DNA from: Paracoccaceae bacterium
GTDB lineage: Bacteria > Pseudomonadota > Alphaproteobacteria > Rhodobacterales > Rhodobacteraceae
Length of the DNA stretch: 40,976 nucleotides
Reading direction: 5' to 3'
Assembly (NCBI GenBank): GCA_030697175.1
Contig: JAUYQR010000012.1
Location: 123,591-164,566 of the forward strand
The notes under the pieces were generated by a model. That model did not search any database. It had not been told where the DNA came from and saw only the letters and a program-made list of their open reading frames with translations. Numbering within the stretch: position 1 is the first letter of the stretch; the number at the start of each line of letters is the position of its first letter. This document shows, one piece after another, positions 33,936-40,976 of the stretch. Made by a program: the position numbers and the translations under genes.

Positions 33936-36376
33936 CACATGCCCCTCCGGCCAAGCGACACGGCGCGGGCGATGTCGCTTGCCACCTGCGTGCGCGATTG
34001 CCGGAAGCTTTCGGCATCGCGGGCCATGATGGTGACGTTGACGGCGGGTGCGCTGGATTGGCCGAAGCCCGCCGACTCGCGGCGTGACAGCACCCGCTCG
34101 CCGCGCTGGAGGATCGCCGGAACTTCGTCGGGCTTGATCCCAGCCCAGCCGCCCGCATGCATGCGCGGGGCATTGGCAAAGGCCAGCGCCGGGACCATGC
34201 GGCCCGGGCCCGGCGATCCGACCATGCCGCCGGTGTGCAGGATATTGGCGAATATCCCGCCCGCACCGCCAAGTGCGCCCGACAGCGCATTGGCAATCGG
34301 CCCGAGGATGAACGTCCGCGCTGCCAGCTTGGCCAGATCGGCAATCATCGACGTCACCAGATCGCGGAAGTCGAGCTTGCCGGTCTTGACGAACTCGCCC
34401 ACTGCGTTCTCGGCCGAGGTGAAGGCCCCGACCAGCGCACTCCCGATATCACCGCCAATGTTGCGCGCCTTGGCGGCGTAGTCGGCGAGCGCCGCAGTCA
34501 CAGCGCCCCAACCGGTCGCGGCCTGGTCGGCCCCTGCGGCAGCATCAGCCCCGGCGTCGCGCGCGGCTGCGCCCGCGCTTCCGGCAGCGGCAGCGGTGTC
34601 GTCCAGTTCGGTGTTCAGGGCATCCGCCGAACTGGCGGCATCTGCCAACGCCGTTTCGGCCTCTGCCCCGGTGCCGGTCACCGCGTCGCGCAGCGCCTGC
34701 CAGCTGGCAAGTGGACGCCCGGCCGCATCGGCCAAAATTCCAGCAGCTTCACGATAGCCGTCAGACCGGCCGCGAGCGTCGTCAGCCATCGCACCAAGCC
34801 CGAGGTCGGGAGGCTCTAGGTAAGTTTGCGACAGCGCGGCAGAGAAGGCATCGGCGGCGGCAGCGCCAGCAGCCGTCGCTGCACCTTCGAACGGGTTGCC
34901 GATCCGGGCAAGCTCCACGGGGTCGAGCGTGCCGATCCGCACCCCACCTTCGCCGACCGCCCAGTCCGGCAGCAGGTCCAACGCGGCGTTCAGACCGTTG
35001 ATGAAATTGTTGATCCGGGTGACAACGCCGTTCAGCATCGCCTCGACGCCAGAGATCAGCCCGTTCGCCGCCTGGAAGGCAAAGTCGCCGATGGCGCCGG
35101 GCAGACTGCCCCAGATTGCCACCGCCGCATCATAAGCCCCCTGGAAGATGGCGGCCGTCCGGTCGCCGAAGCTGACCACGCCCGCGATGGTGCCGTCGAG
35201 CGCCGATAGCCCAGCCGCTTTCAATCCTTCCCAGCCAGCGGCCATATTGGCAAAGGCCGCATCGAGCGACAGACCGATGCGGGACCAGACCTCGCGCGCC
35301 AGATCGCCCAGCAGCCGGAAAGATTCACCTACGCCGCCGACCCGGGTGACAAGCTGCGAGAATTGATAGACCAGTTCGCCTGCACCAACGATTAGCGCCC
35401 CGATGCCGGTGCGGATCAGCGCCCCACGCAGGAACACGAGTGCGGTGGCGAGGCCGCGCACCGATAGGGCGGCAACGGCCAGCCCGGCCACCCAGCGGCC
35501 CGCCATGAAGGCGGCGAAGGTCGCGGCATAGGTGGCGAGCCGTACCAGATTTTCGAACACCGCGGTGAGTGCGCCGCCGATGGGCCCGGTGCCACGCGCC
35601 ATATCGGCGAGCGCATTCGCCACGGTTTCCAGCGCTGGGGCGACGGCGGCGGTCAGGCGATTGGTGAGGCCAAGCCAGATCAGGCTCAGCTTGGCGATGG
35701 CGTCGCCGGTGCGTTCGATCTGGGCTGCGTCGGCCGCGCTGACCGCCACCCCGAATTCCTGCACGTCCTGTGCCGCTTCCCGCAACGTGGCGGCGTCGAT
35801 GCGCAGAAATGCCAGTGCAGCCCGGTCGCCGAGCAAGTCCGAAGCCACGGCAGCGCGTTCTGCTTCCGGAACGAACTGGTTCAGTGCCTCCTGAATGGCG
35901 ACGATGCGCTGGTCGAGCGGCAAGGCCTGTAGTTCGGTGGCTGTCAGGTTCAGCCGCTGCAAAGCCCCAACGGCCGAACCCGATCCGGCTGCCGCTTCGG
36001 AAAGCCGCGTGGTCAGCTTCTTGGTGGTCTGTTCGATCTCGCCCATCGAGACACCGGCCAGTTCCCCAGCCCATGTCAGCACTTGCAGGCTTTCCACAGT
36101 GGTGCGGAGCGAGGCGGCCATGTCCGCCTGCGCGCCGATGACGTCGAGCCCCGAGCGGACCATCGCCACACCGGCGGCGGCTGCAGCGGCCGTCACCGCC
36201 GCCAGGGCAATTCCGGCCTTGCGGGCAAAACTGCCGAGGCGAGCATTGGCGAGTTCCATCTCGGAGGACAGTCGGCCAAACCCGCGCGTGCCCGCCTCAC
36301 CGATGCTTTCCAACTCGGCGCGGACCTGACGGCCGCCTTCGGCGACCAGTCGGACACTGACCCTCTTCTCAGCCAT
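33935..36376 (-). CDS. tail tape measure protein
   Basis: An 813-residue tape measure. The N-terminus RQVRAELESIGEAGTRGFG and an Ala-rich helix are followed by long helical stretches, hydrophobic segments near residues 290-330, an Ala/Asp-rich coiled region (about 560-640) and the C-terminal block MHAGGWAGIKPDEVPAILQR common to these proteins. At about 1.5 Angstrom per residue it would set a tail of roughly 120 nm, far longer than RcGTA, whose g11 is only about 200 residues. The start at 36376 overlaps the GT chaperone stop by eight bases, with GAGAGGG upstream. The frame is intact. Confidence 0.92.
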   Translation of the reverse strand: MAEKRVSVRLVAEGGRQVRAELESIGEAGTRGFGRLSSEMELANARLGSFARKAGIALAAVTAAAAAAGVAMVRSGLDVIGAQADMAASLRTTVESLQVLTWAGELAGVSMGEIEQTTKKLTTRLSEAAAGSGSAVGALQRLNLTATELQALPLDQRIVAIQEALNQFVPEAERAAVASDLLGDRAALAFLRIDAATLREAAQDVQEFGVAVSAADAAQIERTGDAIAKLSLIWLGLTNRLTAAVAPALETVANALADMARGTGPIGGALTAVFENLVRLATYAATFAAFMAGRWVAGLAVAALSVRGLATALVFLRGALIRTGIGALIVGAGELVYQFSQLVTRVGGVGESFRLLGDLAREVWSRIGLSLDAAFANMAAGWEGLKAAGLSALDGTIAGVVSFGDRTAAIFQGAYDAAVAIWGSLPGAIGDFAFQAANGLISGVEAMLNGVVTRINNFINGLNAALDLLPDWAVGEGGVRIGTLDPVELARIGNPFEGAATAAGAAAADAFSAALSQTYLEPPDLGLGAMADDARGRSDGYREAAGILADAAGRPLASWQALRDAVTGTGAEAETALADAASSADALNTELDDTAAAAGSAGAAARDAGADAAAGADQAATGWGAVTAALADYAAKARNIGGDIGSALVGAFTSAENAVGEFVKTGKLDFRDLVTSMIADLAKLAARTFILGPIANALSGALGGAGGIFANILHTGGMVGSPGPGRMVPALAFANAPRMHAGGWAGIKPDEVPAILQRGERVLSRRESAGFGQSSAPAVNVTIMARDAESFRQSRTQVASDIARAVSLGRRGM

Positions 36377-37033
36377 GTCCCTCTCCGATCTGTTCGTTGA
36401 GCTTGCGCACCATCACCGCCTCGATCTCGGGCAGCAGTTCGGCGGCGATCAGCAGGTCGATCCCGAGCGCCCGGGCCATTGCCAGCGCCGCGCCCATGTC
36501 CCAGCCCAGCACCGCGCCGGGGATCACGCGCAGTTGCCCGCCAAGGCGGCCGACCAGATCCCAGACCTGCCAGCCGTCTTGCGTCTGTGGACGGTTCAGT
36601 CTTGCGGGGCAGTCCGGGCAGCGCCCCGTGCAGGCCGCGCAGTAGCTGTCGCCCCCGCCGAAGGACCATTCGGCAAGGGCGCGGAGACGTTTTTTTCCGC
36701 GTCCAGGATCAGGCCCTTGGCGACGTATTGGGTCTGGAACGCCTCGAAGACCGGCCAGATTTCCAGAAGGGCGTTGATGCCTTCGGGCGTGACTGGGACG
36801 ATGTCGCCCGCGTCGTCGCCTATGCCCTCCCAATCCAACACAGCGCGGCGCGCGACGGCCTTTGCCATGGCAAGGGCCAGTTCTTCTTGAGTCGCGGTGT
36901 CCGCCAACGCTTCGATGGCAGGATCGGCGCGGGCCGAAACCATCAGCGCGGTGGTCAGGGGTGCGACCTGCAGGCGAAGGCCCGGGGCGATGGTTAGCCA
37001 CGCAGGCGCGGCAGTCAGGTTCAGTCTGATCAT
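36369..37033 (-). CDS. tail assembly chaperone GT (by -1 frameshift)
   Basis: Predicted 221-residue frameshift product. Ribosomes starting at 37033 would slip -1 at A AAA AAC (36689-36695) and continue through RLRALAEWSFGGGDSYC, a Cys-rich segment (CAACTGRCPDC) and WQVWDLVGRLGGQLRVIPG to the stop at 36369. The T part is the GTA-family gp10-like protein with QIGEGHG at its end, overlapping the tape-measure start. In lambda-like phages G and GT coat the tape measure and recruit tube subunits; GT must be made at a low ratio. Whether the T frame also has its own start is unknown. Confidence 0.75.
36596..37033 (-). CDS. tail assembly chaperone G
   Basis: A 145-residue chaperone made without frameshifting, starting MIRLNLTAAPAWLTI two bases after the tail-tube stop. 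It is helical, with EELALAMAKAVARRAVLDW and VTPEGINALLEIWPVFEAF, followed by a poorly ordered Pro/Ala/Arg-rich tail after residue 115. The tail begins exactly at the slippery sequence, so the folded part is shared with the GT product. Located between tube and tape measure as in other siphophages. Confidence 0.8.
   Translation of the reverse strand: MIRLNLTAAPAWLTIAPGLRLQVAPLTTALMVSARADPAIEALADTATQEELALAMAKAVARRAVLDWEGIGDDAGDIVPVTPEGINALLEIWPVFEAFQTQYVAKGLILDAEKNVSAPLPNGPSAGATATARPARGAARTAPQD
36689..36695 (-). promoter_or_regulatory. programmed -1 ribosomal frameshift site, A AAA AAC
   Basis: In the zero frame the chaperone reads GAA AAA AAC, which is a canonical X XXY YYZ heptamer (A AAA AAC), one of the most efficient bacterial -1 sites. 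After slippage the ribosome enters the 36369 frame without a stop. A G+C-rich downstream region could form a stimulating structure. Its location between tube and tape measure is where siphophages conserve this event. Confidence 0.82.
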
Positions 37034-37035
37034 GG

Positions 37036-37974
37036 TCAATAGCTCACAACGGTGTTGACGAGGACGGCGGTGCACATGCGGGCGGGGCTGACGGCCTTGG
37101 CTGCCTGCCAGTCGAAGGTGGCCTGGATGCCCTGCGGGCCCGGGATTTCGATACGTGGGCGTGGCAGATAGACGGCATGCGCGGTGAAGGTGAAGCTGGC
37201 GTTGGCACCAAGGCTCCAGGCGAAGACCAACTCGCAAGGGGTGCCATCGATGGCCTGCGTGATCAGCGCGGTGTCGGCAAATCGCACCTCGACCCGGCCG
37301 GTCAGCGCGGCCATACCGGGATCGGCCCCTTCGATCCGGCCGTCCGAGCGGATGGTTTCGATCCTGTCGAGGCCGTTGGAGTAGGTCACCTCGGCGGAAA
37401 TGACATTGCCGAGCGGCGAGCCGTTGCGCGTGATCGCCCCGTTGAAATGCCCGAACCGCTGCAGCGCCAGCGAGGTGGGCGTGCCTGCCGCCGTCGTGGC
37501 TGCGACGCTTTCGCCTTGCGCCACCAGCCGCGCCGTCGCCGTCAGAAGCCCCGACCGCGCCATCTGCCACGACAGCTGATCACAGACGCAGCCCGTGTAC
37601 ATGGCGTAGCGCGGCACCTCGGGCATCGCCGTCTCGATGGCCAAACTCGGCAACGTCCAGTTGCCGGACTGAAAGGTGTGGGTCTTGGGCGTTGTGCCGG
37701 ATGTGACAGGCGCGCCGAACGCCGCCTTCAGCCACAGCCCAAGGTTCTCGACGTCGATCGGCACCACGACATCGCCATCGGCAGTGACGGCGTCCTTGAT
37801 CGGGGCCAGCGGATCGCGCCCCTGGCCCAGCAGTTCCGAGGCGATCAGCGGCTGTTCGGAGCCGAGCGTGGTGCTGGCAAACGGCACCGTGCGGTAGCCC
37901 GTGGCGGGCGCGGTGCCATAGACGGATTCGAACGCAAGCGCCATCTGCGCCCGCGCCCCATGGGCTCGTGCCAT
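37036..37974 (-). CDS. major tail tube protein
   Basis: A 312-residue tail tube protein of the phage tube_2-like class. It starts RAHGARAQMALAFESVYGT, contains MYTGCVCDQLSWQMARSG and repeated Ig-like beta patterns, and ends TFDWQAAKAVSPARMCTAVLVN. AGGAG lies six bases before the ATG at 37974. RcGTA g9 is shorter, and the extra length here suggests an inserted domain on the tube surface. It is placed between the terminator and chaperone genes, as expected. Confidence 0.88.
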   Translation of the reverse strand: MARAHGARAQMALAFESVYGTAPATGYRTVPFASTTLGSEQPLIASELLGQGRDPLAPIKDAVTADGDVVVPIDVENLGLWLKAAFGAPVTSGTTPKTHTFQSGNWTLPSLAIETAMPEVPRYAMYTGCVCDQLSWQMARSGLLTATARLVAQGESVAATTAAGTPTSLALQRFGHFNGAITRNGSPLGNVISAEVTYSNGLDRIETIRSDGRIEGADPGMAALTGRVEVRFADTALITQAIDGTPCELVFAWSLGANASFTFTAHAVYLPRPRIEIPGPQGIQATFDWQAAKAVSPARMCTAVLVNTVVSY

Positions 37975-37998
37975 CGTGTTCTCCTATCGTGATTGGGG

Positions 37999-38418
37999 TC
38001 AGGCCAGAGGGTCGTCCGTGGAATAGTGCAAAATGACCTGGATCACCGCCGCCTTCAAACCGGCAGCGCCTTCGACGGCCAAATCGACCGGACGCGGCGC
38101 TTCCGCCTCGACCCAGTCGCAGAGGCCGTTCAGCGTGCGGTCGGTGGCAAGCGCCGCGCCGATGCTGGCGCAGAGTGTGTCGAAGGCAGTGTCACGGGCC
38201 GCACCCTGCACGACGGCCTCGATTTCGGCCCGGTGCTGGTAGTGGTAGCGCAGGGGCGATAGCGTGACTTCCGGCTCGCCCGGCTCGCCGTCGCGCAGGA
38301 TCAGGAGGCCCGCAGTCGGCACGCGTTCAGGCAGCACGTCACTGCGCAGGGCGGTGGCGGGCAACGCCGAAAGCCGCGCGTGCAGCGCGGCGAGGATGGT
38401 TTCGCGGGTGGTGGGCAT
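37999..38418 (-). CDS. tail terminator-like protein (DUF3168/RcGTA g8-like)
   Basis: A 139-residue protein starting MPTTRETILAALHARLSAL with the alpha/beta layout of lambda gpU-type tail terminators, which cap the tube at final length. LSPLRYHYQHRAEIEAVVQG and ILHYSTDDPLA at the end match the family in Rhodobacter prophages. The open frame extends to 38565 into the A+T-rich insert; the ATG at 38418 gives the conserved N-terminus. In a tail with a head, this protein contacts the neck, so its retention matters for what particle is made. Confidence 0.8.
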   Translation of the reverse strand: MPTTRETILAALHARLSALPATALRSDVLPERVPTAGLLILRDGEPGEPEVTLSPLRYHYQHRAEIEAVVQGAARDTAFDTLCASIGAALATDRTLNGLCDWVEAEAPRPVDLAVEGAAGLKAAVIQVILHYSTDDPLA

Positions 38419-38495
38419 GGTTCGAGTTCCCAACTTCACAAAGCCGTGTGGAGCGAGTAGCGTTGATTTTGAACTACTTATTGGAGATTCGTGCC

Positions 38496-39011
38496 TTGGC
38501 TGGAAAAATCTATCTGCCTCTTGTGAGCCTTTTGTTTCTGGCAAGCTGCGTGGAAACAATGTCAACCTACGATGCCTACCGAGCAGGACGGCCTATGGCC
38601 ATGTTTTACAAGGGCGGAGTAGATTTTGGTAGAATCGCTTCGGATAACACCGATTGCCAAGTTGAAGCCGTTCAAAGGGTACCAGCTCAAGTTCAAACGA
38701 CCCAAACTCCTACCTATACAACGCCGGTTTCGACAACCTGCAACCAAATCGGGACACAGACGTTTTGCAACCAGATGGGTGGGCAAACCTATGGAGGGCA
38801 AACGCAGTCTTATGACGTCAATGCCGGCCTACGCCAGCAGGTGCATCTCCAATGCATGGCAAGGAAGGGTTACCAATATTTGAACATCCCGGCGTGCCCA
38901 TCGGGAGTAGATATCTCGGCGCAGGACCAAGAACGAGTACTTCGTCCGCTTTCCGCGACAACCTGCTATCAAGCAACCGAAGCGGGTGGTATCCGAGTGG
39001 GTAATTACTGA
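38496..39011 (+). CDS. predicted outer-membrane lipoprotein, cargo gene
   Basis: A 171-residue lipoprotein on the strand opposite the tail genes. A TTG at 38496, preceded by GGAG at nine bases, gives AGKIYLPLVSLLFLASC: a short positive start, a hydrophobic core and a lipobox LASC cut before the Cys. The open frame also reaches a GTG at 38448 without a ribosome site. The mature part has a Cys/Gln/Thr-rich imperfect repeat (CNQIGTQTF, CNQMGGQTY, GGQTQSY) and conserved-looking CMARKGYQYL. G+C content is clearly lower than the phage genes around it. Likely a lysogenic-conversion gene (for example receptor masking or superinfection exclusion), but its family is not recognised. Confidence 0.72.
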   Translation: MAGKIYLPLVSLLFLASCVETMSTYDAYRAGRPMAMFYKGGVDFGRIASDNTDCQVEAVQRVPAQVQTTQTPTYTTPVSTTCNQIGTQTFCNQMGGQTYGGQTQSYDVNAGLRQQVHLQCMARKGYQYLNIPACPSGVDISAQDQERVLRPLSATTCYQATEAGGIRVGNY

Positions 39012-39043
39012 AGAACTATCGCTGGTAGATTTGCGCGATCATC

Positions 39044-39292
39044 TCACCCGCTCCACGTGTCGTCTACCAGCACTTTGCCATTGATGGCTCTTTGAACGAA
39101 ACTAACCGTCCGCCGAAATCCTCTAACGGCCGTATGATCTTCCACTTCCACGGTTCCGACCTTTTGGCCGGACGCGTCGATAACATCATAGGTCATCAGG
39201 TCAGTCTCTTGCATAAAACCCTTGCATGACGAACTGACGAGTTTGAGGGTTTCTCCCGCCTGCAATACAAGCTTGCTTTCCAAGTTGAACAC
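39044..39292 (-). CDS. 82-residue hypothetical cargo protein
   Basis: An 82-residue protein read from a GTG at 39292 with AAGGA ten bases upstream. It is beta-rich by pattern (KLVLQAGETLKLVSSSC, MTYDVIDASGQKVGTVEVED) and has no signal peptide or membrane helix. It converges on the lipoprotein gene with only 32 bases between stops, and the pair is flanked by phage structural genes and shares their low G+C content. The function is unknown. Confidence 0.5.
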   Translation of the reverse strand: MFNLESKLVLQAGETLKLVSSSCKGFMQETDLMTYDVIDASGQKVGTVEVEDHTAVRGFRRTVSFVQRAINGKVLVDDTWSG

Positions 39293-39393
39293 GCTGCCGC
39301 CATCCTTAGCTTTATTGTTACCTACTTGCGGATACCAGTTGGCCTACATGCCCGCTAGTGGCCCCATCAGGCTTTCTTGCTGCGCAATCAATG

Positions 39394-40020
39394 CTAACGC
39401 CCCTCCACCCACTTCACAACGATCAACCGAGGCACGGCGTCATGCGCCCGCACAACATCCCTTGCCAGATCCAGCCGCTTCGGCAGCTTGACCTGCGGTA
39501 CCAGCAGGAAGATCGGCGCAGTGACGACGCCCCTGCCGGTTTTCGACCGTGATGCCACCGCTCGGCCCTTCGTGTTCAGCCGTCCCTCGGCCACCAGCAG
39601 GCTCGGCCCCCGACGGCGGTAGATGAACCGCAGGCGCAGGCCGGTGCGGCGTTCCCATTCGCTGGGGGTGATCCGGCCTCCGCGCGTGGACTTGCCTGCT
39701 GCTGGCGTGGGGATCGCCAGCCAGAACCCGATCTTCGACCGGATCAGCGGGCCGCTGTCATGCGCGCCGATGATCACCGGAGCATTCGACCAGACCAGCG
39801 CGGCCGCGTTCAGGCTTTCGCCGGACTTCGGGAAGCTGGCCGAGCGGATCGAGTTGGCGAGGCGTGTGCCCAGCCCCGCGCCGGTGATCTGGGCGCGCCA
39901 GGCGGATTTCAGGCTGGTCCCAGCCTCGCGCATGGCGGCGGTGACGGCGCGTTCCCCGGCCGCGACCTCGGCCGCCATCAGGGCGACGATGTCGGGATCG
40001 ATGGCGAGTTTCAGTTTCAT
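39394..40020 (-). CDS. DUF6441 phage structural protein
   Basis: A 208-residue basic protein of the DUF6441 type found in Rhodobacterales prophages just upstream of tail genes. Marks are KLKLAIDPDIVALMAAEVAAGERAV cut by a helix break, GTRLANSIRSASFPKSG, APVIIGAHDSGPLIRSKIGFWLAIPT and the Arg-rich LRLRFIYRRRGPSLLVAEGR. Its place suggests a neck or tail-completion role like HK97 gp10 proteins. The ATG at 40020 has only a weak ribosome site. The gene upstream in a normal prophage would be a head-tail connector; here the sequence switches to a plus-strand methyltransferase within 60 bases. Confidence 0.78.
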   Translation of the reverse strand: MKLKLAIDPDIVALMAAEVAAGERAVTAAMREAGTSLKSAWRAQITGAGLGTRLANSIRSASFPKSGESLNAAALVWSNAPVIIGAHDSGPLIRSKIGFWLAIPTPAAGKSTRGGRITPSEWERRTGLRLRFIYRRRGPSLLVAEGRLNTKGRAVASRSKTGRGVVTAPIFLLVPQVKLPKRLDLARDVVRAHDAVPRLIVVKWVEGR

Positions 40021-40080
40021 GTTGGGCGCAAATCCAAGGTCCAGACCAGCCGTTCTCGATCACGCACCGGTTCGCCTTGA

Positions 40081-40857
40081 ATGGTGTCCTACCGCCATGG
40101 CGAGACGCGGGTGAACAACCCCGAGGTGGGGATGGTGCATGCGGGCACTGACCCGGACGGGGCGAAAACCACATGGGCCTATGACCCGCATCTGGATCCG
40201 GTGTTGAACTTTGATTCTGCCCGTGCCGGGGTGGAGAAACTGATCGACGACGCGCTGGCGAGTGGTGACGCGCAAGCGATGAAGGATGCGCTGCTGGAAC
40301 TGAAGCGGATGCAGGCCCCCTACCTGACCTGGACCGGCAAGGCGGAACGCACGTCGTTTCAGGTGGATACCGTGTCCCTGCATGTCCATGAACGGGTGGA
40401 CCCGGCGACGATCCTTGCGGCGGCGGCGCGTCGGTTGAAGGGCAAGGATGCGCCCGCCCAGTGGCGGCAGCCTGATCTGTTTGCGGCACCCTTCGAGAAC
40501 CTGCCGTTGCGCCAGGCGCTGGATTTCTATCACCACGAAAAGGGCTGGTCGAACCGGCTGGTGTCGGGCGACAGCCTGCTGGTGATGAACTCGCTGCTGA
40601 CCAAGGAGAGCATGGGCGGCCGCGTTCAGATGATCTACATCGACCCGCCCTATGGCATCAAATACGGGTCGAACTTTCAGCCCTTCACCAACAAGCGCGA
40701 CGTGAAGGACAGGTCTGACGCGGATCTGACGCAGGAACCCGAGATGATCAAGGCGTTCCGCGACACCTGGGAACTGGGCATCCATTCCTACCTGACCTAC
40801 CTGCGCGACAGGCTGGTGCTGGCGCGGGACTTGCTGGGTAATCCCCCCCGAAAGTAG
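40081..40857 (+). pseudogene. type III-like DNA adenine methyltransferase (Mod), cut by IS
   Basis: The N-terminal about 252 residues of a beta-class adenine methyltransferase resembling type III Mod subunits. The catalytic DPPY is at residues 188-191 (MIYIDPPYGIKYGSNF), preceded by LVSGDSLLVMNSLL, the start of its region. Family sequence continues to about 40836 (LRDRLVLARDLL) where the frame enters the end of an IS3-like element and stops at 40857 after five foreign codons. The AdoMet-binding FxGxG motif and specificity region, expected later in the gene, are cut off. Presumably inactive unless the other half lies beyond the element. Start at 40081 is the first ATG and is not certain. Confidence 0.82.
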
Positions 40858-40976
40858 GGGGCTGCATAAGTAGAATTTTCTCGGCAAGATGAACGAGGAG
40901 ATTCTGAATGAAGACAAGCAGATACACTGAGGCGCAGATCATCGCGATCCTGCGTCAGGCCGAAGGCGGTGTGCCG
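40837..40976 (+). mobile_element. IS3-family element, left end (partial)
   Basis: The methyltransferase similarity ends at about 40836 and is followed by a tip rich in C and G runs (CCCCCCC at about 40843-40849 and GGGGG at about 40857-40861), then a short leader and an OrfA-type transposase start at 40908. This is the layout of IS3-family (IS407-like) left ends. The right end, second reading frame and target duplication lie outside the window. Confidence 0.75.
40908..40976 (+). CDS. IS3-family transposase OrfA, N-terminus only
   Basis: Twenty-three codons are visible before the window ends. The protein begins MKTSRYTEAQIIAILRQAE, the highly typical N-terminal helix of OrfA in IS3/IS407-group elements, whose helix-turn-helix binds the element ends. 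GAGGAG lies upstream of the ATG at a usable distance. The remainder and the frameshifted OrfB catalytic part should follow to the right. Confidence 0.85.
   Translation, partial: MKTSRYTEAQIIAILRQAEGGVP

Larger units (their letters stand above)
24751..40020 (-). mobile_element. GTA-like siphophage tail module (prophage remnant or tail-like particle locus)
   Basis: Fifteen minus-strand genes in siphophage order: DUF6441, tail terminator, tube, chaperones G and GT, tape measure, DUF2460, lysis cassette, DUF2163 hub, NlpC/P60, host-specificity protein and DUF2793 fibre, with two cargo genes near the 5' end. The tail order and families follow RcGTA g8-g15. No terminase, portal, protease, capsid, integrase or repressor gene is in the window. 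All large frames are intact and translationally coupled. It may be a recombined prophage whose head genes are lost or displaced, or a headless tail-like bacteriocin. The boundary towards the methyltransferase gene lies at 40021-40080. Confidence 0.8.

Noticed and set aside
36690-36696. Run of seven T as a terminator or sequencing error in the chaperone gene.
   Set aside because: No hairpin precedes it for termination, and in the coding sense it forms a proper A AAA AAC slippery heptamer at the position where siphophages keep one.
24751-40020. Calling the phage block a gene transfer agent.
   Set aside because: The tape measure is about four times the GTA length, an embedded lysis cassette and cargo genes are present, and no GTA head genes are seen.
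40060-40917. A 285-codon minus-strand frame at the right end.
   Set aside because: Antisense to the methyltransferase with its DPPY motif and to the IS end; no protein-family features.

Overview
The window is G+C-rich, densely packed and full of ATGA, GTGA and TGATG gene overlaps. Its fused MnhA-MnhB subunit and its phage tail genes, which resemble the Rhodobacter gene transfer agent, suggest an alphaproteobacterium, most likely of the Rhodobacter/Paracoccus group. This placement is an inference from gene content. I saw no rRNA, tRNA or CRISPR array.

Bases 1-17771 hold a catabolic locus. A long minus-strand gene run reads from 14820 down past the left edge. In transcription order it encodes a zinc-type dehydrogenase, a PRISE-type reductase, a YciI-like protein, a Gfo/Idh/MocA oxidoreductase and a second zinc-type dehydrogenase. 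Next comes a ribose-type ABC transporter (permease, binding protein, and one ATPase-permease fusion). Then come maleylacetate reductase, hydroxyquinol 1,2-dioxygenase, a ketopantoate-reductase-like enzyme, a small tautomerase-like protein, and PcaI, PcaJ and PcaF. The end of the run is a complete lower pathway from hydroxyquinol to succinyl-CoA and acetyl-CoA. The front has sugar/polyol-type uptake and several NAD(P)-dependent oxidoreductases but no aromatic hydroxylase. Divergently, on the plus strand, lie a 3-hydroxyisobutyrate-dehydrogenase-like gene and an unusual protein joining a winged helix to a solute-binding-protein domain with no signal peptide, which is probably the local regulator.

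Bases 17772-18266 are gene-poor and end in a large inverted repeat. Bases 18267-24324 are a complete six-gene Mnh/Mrp/Pha cation/proton antiporter operon on the minus strand (mnhAB fusion, C, D, E, F, G).

Bases 24751-40020 are a minus-strand siphophage tail module related to RcGTA genes g8-g15. It holds a DUF6441 protein, a tail-terminator-like protein, the tail tube, tail assembly chaperones with an intact -1 slippery site, an 813-residue tape measure, a DUF2460 protein, a lysis cassette, the DUF2163 hub, an NlpC/P60 peptidase, the large host-specificity protein and a DUF2793 tail fibre. Two lower-G+C cargo genes (one a lipoprotein) sit between the terminator and DUF6441 genes. No capsid, portal, terminase or integrase gene is visible; the space upstream of DUF6441 is taken by a type III-like DNA methyltransferase gene on the plus strand, itself cut by an IS3-family element that runs off the right edge.
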